From Niebla homalea (taxonomy: Eukaryota > Ascomycota > Lecanoromycetes > Lecanorales > Ramalinaceae): a stretch of DNA of 64,000 nucleotides. The stretch is taken from assembly GCA_019925105.1 (NCBI GenBank), contig JAHGAU010000011.1, positions 558,001 through 622,000 on the forward strand, given 5' to 3'. The notes under the pieces were generated by a model that made no database searches, was not told where the DNA came from, and worked only from the letters and a program-made list of their open reading frames with translations. Below are positions 38,524-48,694 of the stretch, in pieces (the first letter of the stretch is position 1; each line of letters begins with the position of its first letter). The translations under genes and the position numbers were made by a program.

Positions 38524-39046
38524 GCCCAATGGGTTTAGCATACCATTCCAAGGATTGGAGAATTGAGCATCCAACCATCACGCGGTCCTCACGGAAGCTA
38601 TGTAAGCGGCACAGAAAACTATCGTCATAACCAGAACGAGCGGATTGCAGGTATTGCGCATAAAATTCACTTAATTGGCCCAATACGTCAGGGGGAAGGA
38701 AGAAGGCATAGTTAAGATAATAAGCTCGAGCAGGAATAGCAGATTGAAAGACCGGAGGGTCTATCTGCAGGTAAATCGATGACCGCAGGTAGGGTGAAGG
38801 TGTCTGCAACGGCGCTGGCGTTGCTTCCCACAACATCCCTCCTGCACGTTTTTTGCGAGATCCTTTCTCCCACAAGAGTCATCCTTACTTGGTCGGACCC
38901 ATCCAGGACTCCACGTAGGCTTGACTTAATGGTGATACAGTCGATAGAAAGATAACATTTTCCCTCCGCATTCAATGCCGGACCAAAGGGGTGAGGACCG
39001 TGACTAGACCGAGAAATGTATATGCGGAATCCAACTTGGTTCGCCA
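38492..39046 (-). pseudogene. Two-exon minus-strand coding fragment, unknown function
   Basis: The 3' exon (38764 down to 38492) reads like real protein: YYLNYAFFLPPDVLGQL, then FYAQYLQSARSGYDDSFLC, then HSFREDRVMVGCSILQSLEW, ending at a stop. A plausible intron runs from a GTAAGG donor at 38888 to a CTGCAG acceptor at 38765 (124 nt, phase 0 on both sides). It joins an upstream exon with GFRIYISRSSHGPHPFGPAL and CYLSIDCITIKSSLRGVLDG. No ATG opens that exon; it is closed by a TGA upstream, so either another 5' exon is missing or the gene is truncated. No branch site is evident. I do not recognise the family. It overlaps the candidate at 38140-38523 by 32 bases tail to tail. Confidence 0.35.
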
Positions 39047-39047
39047 A

Positions 39048-39683
39048 TCACATCTCATGTCTTCTGTCCCGGGGGGGCGCGGAAATTGCCCCTTGCTCTG
39101 TTACGTTACCGGCATGCAGGATTCTGCTGGGCATCGATGGGTCCCGTCGACTCTTTTCGAGAGTCCCGTCGACTCTATATTGATCTAGAGATTCGAAGCT
39201 GGACGAGGTACAGCTCCCATGCCGCACAGCATGCACCTCGGCATGGTATACCGCGTGTGATGTAGACGACGCCTCCTCTTGCTGGCTCCCTTGTTTACCA
39301 CGCCCTCGGCAGTAGAGGTTGTTCTCTTGAACTGAGGTTCCGGCTGCCATTCCATTATTTCCATCACCGGAGCGATGGGGCCGGTGAATGTCCGTCGTGA
39401 TATTGCAGCTTCGACCGAGGACTGGATTCCAGTCGACACCCTGTTGCTTTGGATCCTGGGCAGCAAGTTCTGACAGGGAGAGCGCGAGCTTGCCAGCAAG
39501 GCCGCTACGGCAGAGGGTAATCCACATCAATCTCCCGTGGAGTAGTATGAACCCCATGTGTGGATCTGCACCGTTCTCTTTGGGGCCGAGGCACTGGCGG
39601 CAGAGGTTGGACGGATTGGTCCATGTTCGGTCGCCAGGAGGTCTTCGCCAGGAGGGTGGTCGTCTGGAGGGTGACTCTCTCAC
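39048..39683 (-). CDS. Hypothetical protein, 211 codons, doubtful
   Basis: The longest open frame in this part of the island: 211 codons on minus, starting MRESPSRRPPSWRRPPGDR and ending with RRHEM. It contains a Cys/Leu-rich middle (LCRQCLGPKENGADPHMGF, LMWITLCRSGLAGKLALSL) and a polar C-terminal half. The opposite strand is also open for 140 codons (39388-39810), so the frame may be compositional and not coding. No domain was recognised. A 13-base direct repeat GTCCCGTCGACTC at 39141-39153 and 39163-39175 falls inside it. Nothing indicates introns or a signal peptide. Confidence 0.25.
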   Translation of the reverse strand: MRESPSRRPPSWRRPPGDRTWTNPSNLCRQCLGPKENGADPHMGFILLHGRLMWITLCRSGLAGKLALSLSELAAQDPKQQGVDWNPVLGRSCNITTDIHRPHRSGDGNNGMAAGTSVQENNLYCRGRGKQGSQQEEASSTSHAVYHAEVHAVRHGSCTSSSFESLDQYRVDGTLEKSRRDPSMPSRILHAGNVTEQGAISAPPRDRRHEM

Positions 39684-39829
39684 TCTCTGGACCTATGTGG
39701 TTGAGGGGGTTCTTGCGAAGAAACACTCATCCTCCTCAGCGTCTCATGGTTTTTGCCAGGTAATATTCACGACCCCAAGAAATCGTAATAATGAGAGCCT
39801 CTACTTTTGAACTTCGCCAACATTTCCTT

Positions 39830-40614
39830 ATGGTCATCAGTCTTCCTCCTCGCGGATCCCACCGATGTCGATCCTGAAGCGAATAATCAGAAAAACCTTA
39901 TTTTGCCAAACAGGGAAAATGGAATAAGAAAAGTGACGGCCTCGGGTACGGCAAAATAAATTTCAACGGACTAATTCCGGGGGGAGCGGAAGCAGCGGAG
40001 GAAGGAACGGTTCCGAGGGGTTCATTCACTTTCTTGTATTCCCTTAGCTAGATAGTCCTTTTTCAATCAATCATTCTCTACCCACCAGAATCTCGTCCCT
40101 CGTTCCTTTATGATGCAGTGGCTAATTGGGGAGCACCATCAGTAGAATTGTCTGCCAGGGGAAAAAGCACAACGCGGCATTGAATCCCTACCAGCCTCAT
40201 GTCATGTTTGTCACCCAATAATATGATAGTTGACTTCCGATACATGATCCTCCTGGCTACACGCCCAATGAAATATCGACTAGATCCACCCCCGGAGGTC
40301 ATCCAGCACCTCGGACCTGAGAAAAGAAGCATCACCATATGGCAATGTGCTCAGTCCTCACAGAGAAAGTGCAAACGCCCGCAACCTTCAAGCCGTTCAT
40401 GACCTACCTTATACTGCTACGAGATGCTGGAGGAGTACAACCTATACTCTCAGATCTGTCATTGTCTCGGGAAAAGGCATCTATGGGCATCATGGATCTC
40501 CGCTTTCGGTATTCAGGCAGCAGTAGACATGAAGAGAAAGGAATATGACTCCTGATCTGGAAATTGGAACTGATGCGAAACATGAGACCGACTGAAGATC
40601 AAAGGAGCTAGAAG
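39830..40614. promoter_or_regulatory. Upstream region of the 40615 gene, no clear ORF
   Basis: GC-balanced sequence with only short, contradictory open frames on both strands (the longest are about 65-75 codons). CGG-containing words such as CGGACTAATTCCGG at about 39968, which resembles an inverted CGG...CCG zinc-cluster factor site, and CT-rich stretches near 40025-40085 are compatible with a fungal promoter. Function is inferred from position only. Confidence 0.3.
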
Positions 40615-42093
40615 ATGACACTTGCACATGGGCAGCTTCAACTCTCCAACTCTCCAACTCTCCTCTCCTTCTTCACTTCAGTACTTTGGGCCAGCATGTC
40701 AGGGACTGGTGGAATCACAGCGGATGGGTCCAGTGACACCAACATGTCAAGCAGTCCTGACTCTGGTGATACCACCATGTCAAGTGTCAATCCTGATCGT
40801 GAACCTACGTCAGAGAGTCCCTCTACAGTCCCCATGTCGTGGACTCCTACTAACCCACCTGATCCATCCCCAAGCTCCACACACGGGCTTGGTGGCCCCT
40901 CCCCAAGCTCCACACACGCGTCTGGTGGTGACCAGGCGGATGACGAGGCCTCCGCCACTTCGGATGGTGCTGAAGGAGAGGACCCTCTTGAAGTCTTCAA
41001 GTCCATCTTGTCTACAGAGACGGTGATATCCCCCATTGAGAAGCTTCCACCTGACGCAGTGCTGACTTACGCCATCAGTACACCCAAAACATTCTCGAGG
41101 CAGACCAAGGACTTCTGACTGCTGGAGAGAAGCGCACACTGCAACGTATTGCCCGTCATTTCAACCCTCCACGAGCTTCAGCAGGAAAACGCAAAAGAGA
41201 AAATGGTGAAGAGGGAGAGGCAGCAGCAGCAGGAGGAGGAGGAGGAGGAGGAGGAGGAGGAGGAGGAGGAGAAAGGCCGCCACGAAGACCAGCAGCTACA
41301 AGTGCCTGGGCGGCCATCCTCCGAATCACCAGCCTCGCCTTGCCCCCAGCCATCCGCCGTCACCTGGCGCAAGACCCACGTGGAAGACCCGAGCTCTTCC
41401 TCAACGATCCTCGCTACCTCAACAACCTCGAGGGTCAGCTCCAAGGCAAACAACCCAACCAAGGGGAGGGTTTCCTCTGCTCCATCCGTTACTGCAAGCA
41501 AGTCGAGTCCCGCAGCGAGCTCGACCGCGCTCGCCGGCTATTCTCCATGCTCTTCTTCTACGATTTCACCACCACGCGATATCCAGGCACTCAAGGCCGC
41601 GTCGGGCCTATTATGGAGACGGAGATTAAAGCCTATTTCAATCGGATGAACCCGCCCGATCTGCATATTGGGGAGACTTTGGAGGACCTCCGCAAATATA
41701 GTCTGCGTGGCAGGAAGCTGTCGCGTATCGCGGATCAATTTGGCACGGGGGTGATGTTCGTGTTGGCCAATGAATTGTCGTCAGACTTGTAAGTATTCTA
41801 TCTTTCTCTCTCTCTCTCTCTCTCTCTCTCCCCTCTCTCTCTCCCTCTCTCTCTCCCTCTGTCTCTCCCTCTGCTTCTGCTGCAGAACCTCCTCTAACGT
41901 GGGCTTCCGACCTAGTCTCGACAATAAATGCTCCCTCAGCGGCGTGGCCCATGACCGAGCCATCGACCACCTCCGAGATCTGGGAATGAGGAGTTTTGCC
42001 CGAGAGTCACGGGCGAACAAGCTGGGAGATAATGTGAGGCAACAATTGCTACGGCAGTGGAGTTTGCCGGAGCGGAGGGAGACGGAGGAATGA
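40615..42093 (+). CDS. Three-exon gene, about 441-aa protein of unknown function
   Basis: Proposed exons are 40615-41022, 41079-41788 and 41886-42093, joining in one frame to exactly 442 codons with stop. Intron 1 (56 nt) has GTGATA, a GCTGAC branch-like site and CATCAG; intron 2 (97 nt) has GTAAGT and CTGCAG. The N-terminus (to about residue 125) is Ser/Thr/Pro-rich with an SxHxxGGPSPSSTH repeat and then acidic, likely disordered. Residues 137-165 look helical (NILEADQGLLTAGEKRTLQR) and are followed by a basic GKRKRE patch that could be a nuclear signal. Four Ala and 13 Gly come from a GGA microsatellite (about 184-200). The C-terminal half (about 206-441) is ordered and mixed charge (SELDRARRLFSMLFFYDFTT, GTGVMFVLANEL). 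An in-frame ATG at 40696 (MSGTGGI) is an alternative start. No known domain was recognised. Confidence 0.75.
41023..41078 (+). other. Predicted intron 1 of the 40615 gene
   Basis: 56 nt, GT...AG, phase 0. Removing it joins ...LEVFKSILSTET to YTQNILEADQGLL and avoids stops present in both frames around 41052 and 41116. The GCTGAC word 17-22 bases before the acceptor suits a fungal branch point. The donor GTGATA is not the strongest, so this junction is the less certain of the two. Confidence 0.6.
41231..41271 (+). repeat. GGA microsatellite coding for polyglycine
   Basis: About 13 uninterrupted GGA codons (41232-41270), preceded by GCA codons for four alanines. Read in other frames it gives poly-Glu or, antisense, poly-Ser or poly-Pro, which creates several spurious open frames on both strands. 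Confidence 0.9.
41789..41885 (+). other. Predicted intron 2 of the 40615 gene, CT-rich
   Basis: 97 nt from GTAAGT to CTGCAG. Its body from about 41803 to 41876 is nearly pure (CT)n with TCTCCC interruptions, a very long polypyrimidine tract. The exon junction completes a Leu codon and leads into TSSNVGFRPSLDNKC. Confidence 0.85.
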
Positions 42094-42315
42094 AAAAGAA
42101 AAGGGGGGAGGAACGGGGAAGTCCTGGCGCTCAAGACGGGATAGATTGTATGTGTGTATATTGCGTTTAAGCTCCGACCAACCAGATGGATTCGGCAGCC
42201 TGGTATCGAGGGGTTCTGGTTCCTGATGTACAAAATGAAGATTCATACTGCTTTAGTTAGATTGGATCAAGTCTATACTCTTCAAGCATTCGTTCTTTTC
42301 CCATTATCTGCCCAT
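42094..42315. other. Intergenic region between convergent genes
   Basis: 222 bp between the stop codons of two genes transcribed towards each other. It has no open frame of note and presumably holds both 3' UTRs. Confidence 0.5.
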
Positions 42316-43517
42316 TTATTCCCCGATCAAAGCCCGATCTTCTCCCTCCTCCGTGCAGCGCACATCGCGCCACCACATCTCAAACCCATCCCAAGACATG
42401 CCCATCTTCCTAGCCACGGCATCGAAATACCAGGCCTCCAGCCTGCCATCCAGATCGCCGTCCTCCTCCCCCCTCACTCCTCCTCCTCCTCCTCCTCCTC
42501 CTCCTTCTGCTGCGTGTCCCCCAACCATCTTCCCCAGCTCCTCCAACTCCACCGCAAAAGCCTCCACCTTCCCCCTCGCCTCCACCATCAACCCCCTCCC
42601 GCGTTCATGCGCTTCCGCCGCGCGGCACACCTCCCCATACCGCCGCTCATCCTCCATCGACCGGACCTCCACCTCCAGCAGCGCCGGCCAATAGGGTATC
42701 ACCATCAAATGGCGGAGGGCGAACCAGCCCCAACTGCCCCGCTCGATCTTGGAGGCGTCGCGCGCGCGCTGGGCGGCGAGGATCTCGCTGCGGAAGACGT
42801 GCGAGCGGGGGTCGAAGTGCGTGGTCTGCTGGGCGAGGAGGGAGGTGGAGAGGTTGGTGGTGAGGGCGTGGAGTTGTTGGATGCTGGTTGAGGAGAAGGG
42901 AAGGGGATGGGAGAGGGCGCAGGGGAGGGCGGTCAGGATGAGCTCGGTCAGGGATATGGTGCGGGAGTGGAGGGTCTCGAGGGCTGAGGCGAGGAGGTCC
43001 GGATCGGTATTGTTGTCGTGCGTGCTGCTGTGGCTGTGTGTTTGATTGGGGGCTTGTGCGAGGACCGTGTGGTTGATGAGAGAAGGGTCGATGGGCTCGA
43101 AGAGCAGGTGCAGGTTGGTTTTAGAGGGGGATGGTGGTGGTGGCTGCCGCTGAATGGCTGTAGGTTTGGTGGGTAGGATTGGTGCCGGTGAGGATGGTGA
43201 AGGTAGGGGAGAAGCTGGGTGAAGGTGAAGGACGGTTTCCAATCGGTCAGAATGTTGGGGAGGGGAAGACCGTCTTGGGATGATGATGATGTTTGGATCA
43301 ACACTTGGATTATGGAGACCAAGAAGAGTAATAAAAGAGGCAGGATGGTGGCCAAGAAAACGACTTTGACGCTCCATAATGTTGAGCTTGTTAAGGGCCG
43401 GTCTTCAAGTTCAGCTTCAGCATTTGGATGATTGTGATATTCATTGGACGGGCTGTACGCCTGAGCATTGATCCTCTCGCGCTGAGCAGCATATTCAAAA
43501 TGGAAAGGGGTAGCCAT
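42316..43517 (-). CDS. Single-pass membrane protein, about 400 aa, frame broken once
   Basis: Translation starts at 43517 (MATPFHFEYAAQRERINA). Residues about 49-74 form a strong membrane helix (VKVVFLATILPLLLLFLVS), so the N-terminus is probably cytosolic and the rest luminal or extracellular. This frame reads sensibly to ...FTFTQLLPYL (about 43200). From about 43197 to the stop at 42316 the sensible protein is in another frame (PSSPAPILPTKPTAIQRQ, LHLLFEPIDPSLINHT, IERGSWGWFALRHLMVIPYW, LEAWYFDAVARKMGMSWDGF). The shift needs a skipped segment of 3n+2 bases; no good GT-AG pair near the break fits, so a real frameshift, a non-obvious intron or a sequencing error are all possible. The C-terminal half has an Ala/Glu/Arg-rich helical stretch and nine Gly from a (TCC)n tract at 42478-42503. 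Family unknown. NHT and NLS could be N-glycosylation sites. Confidence 0.65.
42478..42503 (-). repeat. TCC/GGA microsatellite in the membrane-protein gene
   Basis: About eight to nine TCC units on plus (GGA on minus) encode a polyglycine loop between two helical stretches of the minus-strand protein. It is the second GGA-type polyglycine tract in two adjacent genes. Confidence 0.85.
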
Positions 43518-43860
43518 TGGGGTCGTGATTCGGTCGATTTTGACCTTGGAGAAGCAATGGTATAGAACTAAGAGAGATCAAAAAAGGAGCTGGTGGAGGC
43601 ATCCTTGGAACGGCCGTCCGTTCACAGAGGAGTCAGGCATTGATGATCCGATTGGGTCAAGACAATTCCAGCCGTCGTAAATCTGAAATGTTCAGAATGA
43701 GGAGGAAACAAGAGAGAGGATAAAATATCTGATATCATATTTAAACGAATCCTCGGATTATCTCCAGATAAAGTGACGATCAAGCAGACCCCAAATTCAT
43801 AGTAACCGGTTATTGATTAATCTACGTACTGCAGCTATTACTTATTCTATTGTCATTATT
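43518..43860. promoter_or_regulatory. Upstream region of the membrane-protein gene; right edge of island
   Basis: GC-balanced sequence upstream of the start at 43517 that would contain the promoter and 5' UTR. It fades into AT-rich DNA after about 43860. No gene is seen in it. Confidence 0.35.
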
Positions 43861-44439
43861 AAGCTAAACGGGGTTTCCCGCTCTTTATCTTTATAGCTTA
43901 AATAAATAAGAGCCCCTAAACCCTTCGTTATTATAATAAATACCCTATAGTTAAATACTTCATAATTTATATTTTAATGATCTTTACTAATATGGACCGT
44001 GTCCAAGTAAAGGTATAAGTAATATAATATTTACAATAATCTTCCGTCCTATAAGGATAGATAAGCTATCTAAGTAATCATATGTATATACGTATATCCC
44101 TAATAATGTATTATCTACCCCGTATGTCGATATCCCTATGTCCATCCTCTTGTCCCGTATCATTTACTATAATAGTTTAATACAAGCCGTAATAATATAA
44201 TAAAGTTTTTGAAAGCGTAATTAAGGAAATTTATTTTAATAAATAGTTACTTTAATAAAATAATAGTCCAATAAGTAAAACTATAAAAGCCCATTATAAT
44301 AATTAAAGTAAAGGAACTTAACGTATATAAATGGGTTAATATTAAGGGTATAATATAAATAATAGATCGCTTATATAACTTAGTTTTAAGATAAACTTTT
44401 TCAGGTAATTACCATTGAAAATACATTTTATACGGCGAT
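43861..44439. other. AT-rich RIP-type stretch, nothing recognised
   Basis: No gene or repeat pair detected. Stop-rich in all frames and similar in composition to the transposon blocks. Confidence 0.45.
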
Positions 44440-44601
44440 ATTACGGACATATATAAAGCATATAAAGTGAGTGGGTATAATATATACAATAAATAGTTAC
44501 TTAACTATGAAGGTACGTAATATAAGTATGCGCGCCAAGCATACGGAACAAGGTAAGCCCGATCCGCCCCAAGGAATCCTCCTATGGACTATACCGTAAT
44601 A
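44440..44601 (+). repeat. Dispersed repeat R3, copy 2 (162 bp)
   Basis: Collinear with 10446-10607, starting ATTACGGACATAT and ending TATACCGTAAT. This copy keeps more CpA (GCGCGCCAAGCATACGG) than copy 1. It is the first recognisable repeat right of the gene island. Confidence 0.65.
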
Positions 44602-44764
44602 GGCGACTATTAAGTTATTAAATAATAGACGAATAACTATACTTTAAGAACAATAATAATAGGATACGGAATAGACCTTACTATCGTAAAGTAAGAAAAA
44701 TAGCGTATTAATATAATAATAAAACTGGGCTTATAGAATAAAAGAAATTACCTTAGTTTTATGG

Positions 44765-44945
44765 TTATATTAGGGACTCAGCAGAGCTGATCCTTACCAC
44801 TTACCGCGGAACGGGTTCCGCATTGCTTAACACCCGTACTTACTGTATATAGCTTATTATTATGCACTTAGATAGTTAATAATTATATATATTATTATAT
44901 TTTTCCACCTTTATACTAAGTACGTTATAATTTGGTAGTAATAAT
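44765..44945 (+). repeat. R2-related diverged repeat
   Basis: The segment with TTAGATAGTTAATAATTATATA and TACTAAGTACGTT resembles the right half of R2 (CTAGCTACTTAATAATTATA...TACTTATTACGTT). A GC-richer core (TTACCGCGGAACGGGTTCCG) precedes it. The palindromic word CGGAACGGGTTCCG may form a small hairpin. Confidence 0.4.
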
Positions 44946-45413
44946 ATAAGATCGTAGTAATTATTATAGCGATATAAACGTATAGACGTTATTATTATAA
45001 AGATCTTAAATTTAGATAAAAAGAAGATACGCAAGATAATAATAACGTGTACGAGAGTCTCTTTATCAATAGCTTCAATCTATACCGGTTATTATTACCT
45101 ATATCTAGCCAGTAAATAGATAATTAATACGGTAAGAATAAAGCCGACCTTAATCCCGTCCCTTTTAATAAACCAAATAACGACATTATAATATTTATAT
45201 TTAATAATGAATAATTTAAACGATTCCTTAATTACCTTATACTTAAATCTATACTTATAACCTTAAAGACATCATTAAAAGATTTTACCTTTAATCTTTT
45301 TCTCTATAACGTTTTTAACTTCATTATACGTTTTATTAATATCGACCCGTAATATATATATAAATGTCTTAAACGTAAAGCTTATATTTAATATATTAAA
45401 TAAGTTAATAAAA

Positions 45414-45600
45414 TGTCACGAGCATGTATATAGTTATAGGACATAGCCTTAAGTGTAGGACTTTATGACAGGACACTGTCCTAAGGATAGGACACGTATA
45501 TAAGTAGTAGTTTATTCTTTTTAAAATAAACAATTATTTATTTATGAATTAATTACTTTATTACTTTATTTATTATATACTTTATACCCATTATAGTATA
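45414..45600 (+). repeat. Probable 5' LTR of a Gypsy-type element
   Basis: Begins TGTCACGAGCATG, a start common in fungal Ty3/Gypsy LTRs. It contains a near-palindrome AGGACACTGTCCT, then GGATAGGACACGTATATAAG, which looks like a TATA-box region. The right end is uncertain because no second LTR is in the window; a GCCACAGATGCC segment just beyond (45610-45621) could be a primer-binding-site remnant. It is followed about 1 kb later by gag-like sequence in the same orientation. Confidence 0.45.
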
Positions 45601-47289
45601 GTAATAATAGCCACAGATGCCAAATAATTATCTAACGGTCTTATTATCCTTTTAAATACTGTTTTAAACGAAAAAATATTATCTTATTCATTGGGAAAAA
45701 CCGGTCCGCATAGTTTATTTAATTACGATAAATACCTTAAATAAGCCCTTTATTAATACTCGTATCCTATATTATTATTAATAAAAGAAAAAGATTATAT
45801 TTTATTATTGGATAGTAAATATTACCTATCTTAATACCTCTTATTTTATCCTTAATATTACTAATTTAGCTTAAAATAGCGCCCGTTTTATAAAACGCTT
45901 AAAAACAATAAAACCCTTTTAATTGTTATTTAATAAATATAGAATAATAAACGCTTTCCTATCCCTTAACTTATTAAAGTAAAAGTATTTTATACTTTCC
46001 GTAAGATAATTACTTAAATTTATAAACGGAAATAATTATTTATTTTTTAAATTATTCTTTTCTTTTAGATACTTATCCTTTTAATTTCTCTATCCTTATA
46101 TTATATATTAAATTAATATTTTAAATAAGTAACTTAATCCTATTCATTTTATTAACGTAATTAAATTAACGGATTAACTTTATTTTAATCTTATTACTTT
46201 ATTAAAATAAGATATTCTGACTTTAAATTAAAATATTATTTAAACTATATATTAAATTGCTTATTTTACTAAAATAAATATTTATAAAAACCCTATAAAG
46301 AAATTTATTATATTAATTATTAAAGTAATTATAGAATAAGTTTATCTCTTAATATTAATAAATTAAATAGATATATTATTTAATAAAAACGCCAGAATAG
46401 TATTTTAATCCGTATTAAAGGAATCGTCCTACCCTATTAAGTAGCCGGAAAGTAAACGTATTTTTAAAAAAATACTTAAGATTTTTACTTAAAAAGTTAA
46501 ATTAATAATCGGCCGACTTTATACCGATTAATCGATACCGTTAATCTTATCGTTATTTTTAGAATCTGAGTTATTATCCTTTTAATTAAAGTAGTTAACT
46601 TTAAATACCTTAATAAAGATTATTATATATAGTAAATAAGTATGATAAGCCCGACGTAAAGAATAAGCCCGTTATAAATAAGAATAAGCTCGCTAAAAGT
46701 AACTTAATCGTTTTTTAAGAAATTATTAATAAAAATTAAAGTTAATTATAAATAAAATTAAATTATAATAAATAATTATTAAATCGATTAATACCGTTAT
46801 TAACCATATTTAAGACGAAATAAATTAAGGATAAAGGCAGAAACAAAATTTCTTGAATAAGCGTAATAAATAAGGTTTATTAGGATTATCGGTATTTACG
46901 TTTAAGAATATAGTTAAAATGCTTAAATATTTCGACCCGGTATATCTTACCGATAATAATAAGTTAATTATTAACTTTAAATAATACAGCTTTTATTAGG
47001 ACGTATTTATCTAAATAGATTATTTAAAGGATATCGTTAAAACGGAATCAGAAGATATTATTTATATATAAATTAACTCTTATTTACGCGGTAAAGTTTT
47101 TATTTAATATTTAATTAAATTAAGTGAATTAAAACGTAAGTTATTATAAAAGGCATCCCTTAAACGATAAATTAAGGCTCTAATTAATTAATTTAAGGAA
47201 CGAAAGATTAACGTTATAAAGGCGTTAAATAAATTGGATTATAATATAATTAATATACGCAATAGAAAAATACCGCGAGAGAATATATA
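45601..47289 (+). pseudogene. Gypsy-type gag region remnant, interrupted by LINE E
   Basis: Plus-strand reading from about 46915 gives fragments such as KMLKYFDPVYLTDNNKL, KTESEDIIYI and NSYLRGKVF, broken by stops that RIP would create from Gln, Arg or Trp codons. The layout (a target-protein word, a Leu/Lys-rich stretch, then a 'S-x-L-R/E-G-x-A' word) resembles Ty3/Gypsy capsid domains. The fragments end where LINE E begins. The assignment is by general resemblance and by the LTR-like start upstream. Confidence 0.4.
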
Positions 47290-48694
47290 TTTCGACCGAG
47301 TGGCGATAAACAACGGGACCCCAGAGGTTCAAAACGATATATACGTATATAGCTTAAGTAATAATAAGATAAGTACCTTCAATACGATAAGCGGAAACGA
47401 AGTAATAATAAAAATAAAAAAGGTAAAAAAGCAAACGGCCCTTATTAACGGAAATAATAATAATTTATACGGATAACGTAATAACTATATAATAAAGAAC
47501 TCTTAAATTAAATAAAGAATTTATAATTAACGAAATACGCGTAAAAAAATATATATAACGCGTGAAGATAACGTAATTATAAAGAATAAATAAAGGATAA
47601 AAAAGATAAAAATAATACGCGGCGACGGATAGAAAATAAACGGGGGCGGAAAAAGCTTTCTTAAATATATATAAACTGGGAGAAAACCGGGTAAGGATAA
47701 AGGAATATCGGGTAATTAAGGATAAATTATAAAAAAGGGTAACCGTTAAACGTATAAAGGGAATATAATAAGGGAAGAAACGGTAAAAACATTAAAAAGC
47801 CTTTTTATAATTAAATAAAAGGATATTATATTAGAAACTTAATTAATACTATAAATTAAGTTACGGGGGGTAAAAGACTTTTATATAAAAGCAGAAACGG
47901 GATTAAGGGATTTAAAGAGGCTACGTGGAGCTTAAAAGGTAATAATAAAGGTATTAAATAAAGGTATTAGTAAAAAAAGAAAAAGAAAACTAAAAAGGCT
48001 ATATATAAAATAAAAAAGCAACGGGAAAAGCTTTACGGATAAGGGTAAAAATGAATTAAATAATGAAAGCTATAAAAAAAATATTTATATTAATAATAAA
48101 GGAAATAAGGGTTAAGGAGAAAACAACAATATCGAAAAAGGCAAAAATAATAATTATATAATTATTAAGTAAAAAAAAGAGGAATATAATTATAAAAACA
48201 AGCCCTTTATAATTAATAAAGGTATTTAAAATAACCGGGGAATTATTAATAAAACAAATTATTACGGTACGTAAACTATAAAGTAAGGATATTTTTTTAA
48301 TATAACCTTATTAAAAAAGAAAAGAAAAGCTTAAAAAGTTAAGCATAAGCCGGTAAAAAAGGATATAAAATAATAAAGGTATTAAAATAATTATTTATTA
48401 TCGTAATAAACGGGATATATTTAATAAAATTTATAAAAAAGGAAAAAAAGGTTACCTTAAGATAAATAAAAAAGGAGAATATAATTTTTTATTTTAAGTT
48501 AAAGATTATTAATTATAATCTTCCCCCCATAATAAAGAGGTTAAATACTTTTAACCGGATAAAAAAGTATTTTACGGTTATTTTAAGCGTAACGTTAATA
48601 AAAATATATAACGATATCCTTAATAAAAAGGTAATAAAAGGTAAATCCTTTAAATTAATAAAGCTATAAAATTAAACGGCGAATATTTATTAAT

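Noticed and set aside
39388..39810. 140-codon plus-strand open frame
   Set aside because: Conflicts with the equally doubtful 211-codon minus frame; no motif, splice signals or start context favour it.
40108..40548. Three short overlapping open frames on both strands
   Set aside because: Under 80 codons each and mutually contradictory; treated as upstream region of the gene at 40615.
41178..41501. Minus-strand frames with poly-Ser or poly-Pro
   Set aside because: They are produced by the GGA microsatellite read in antisense; the plus-strand spliced gene explains the region.
41638..42233. Minus-strand frames rich in Arg-Glu repeats
   Set aside because: They are generated by the (CT)n tract of intron 2 read in antisense.
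42154..42891. 245-codon plus-strand open frame
   Set aside because: Antisense to the membrane-protein gene. The minus strand has the coherent protein texture (WGWFALRHLMVIPYW, WYFDAVARKMG) and a membrane helix upstream.
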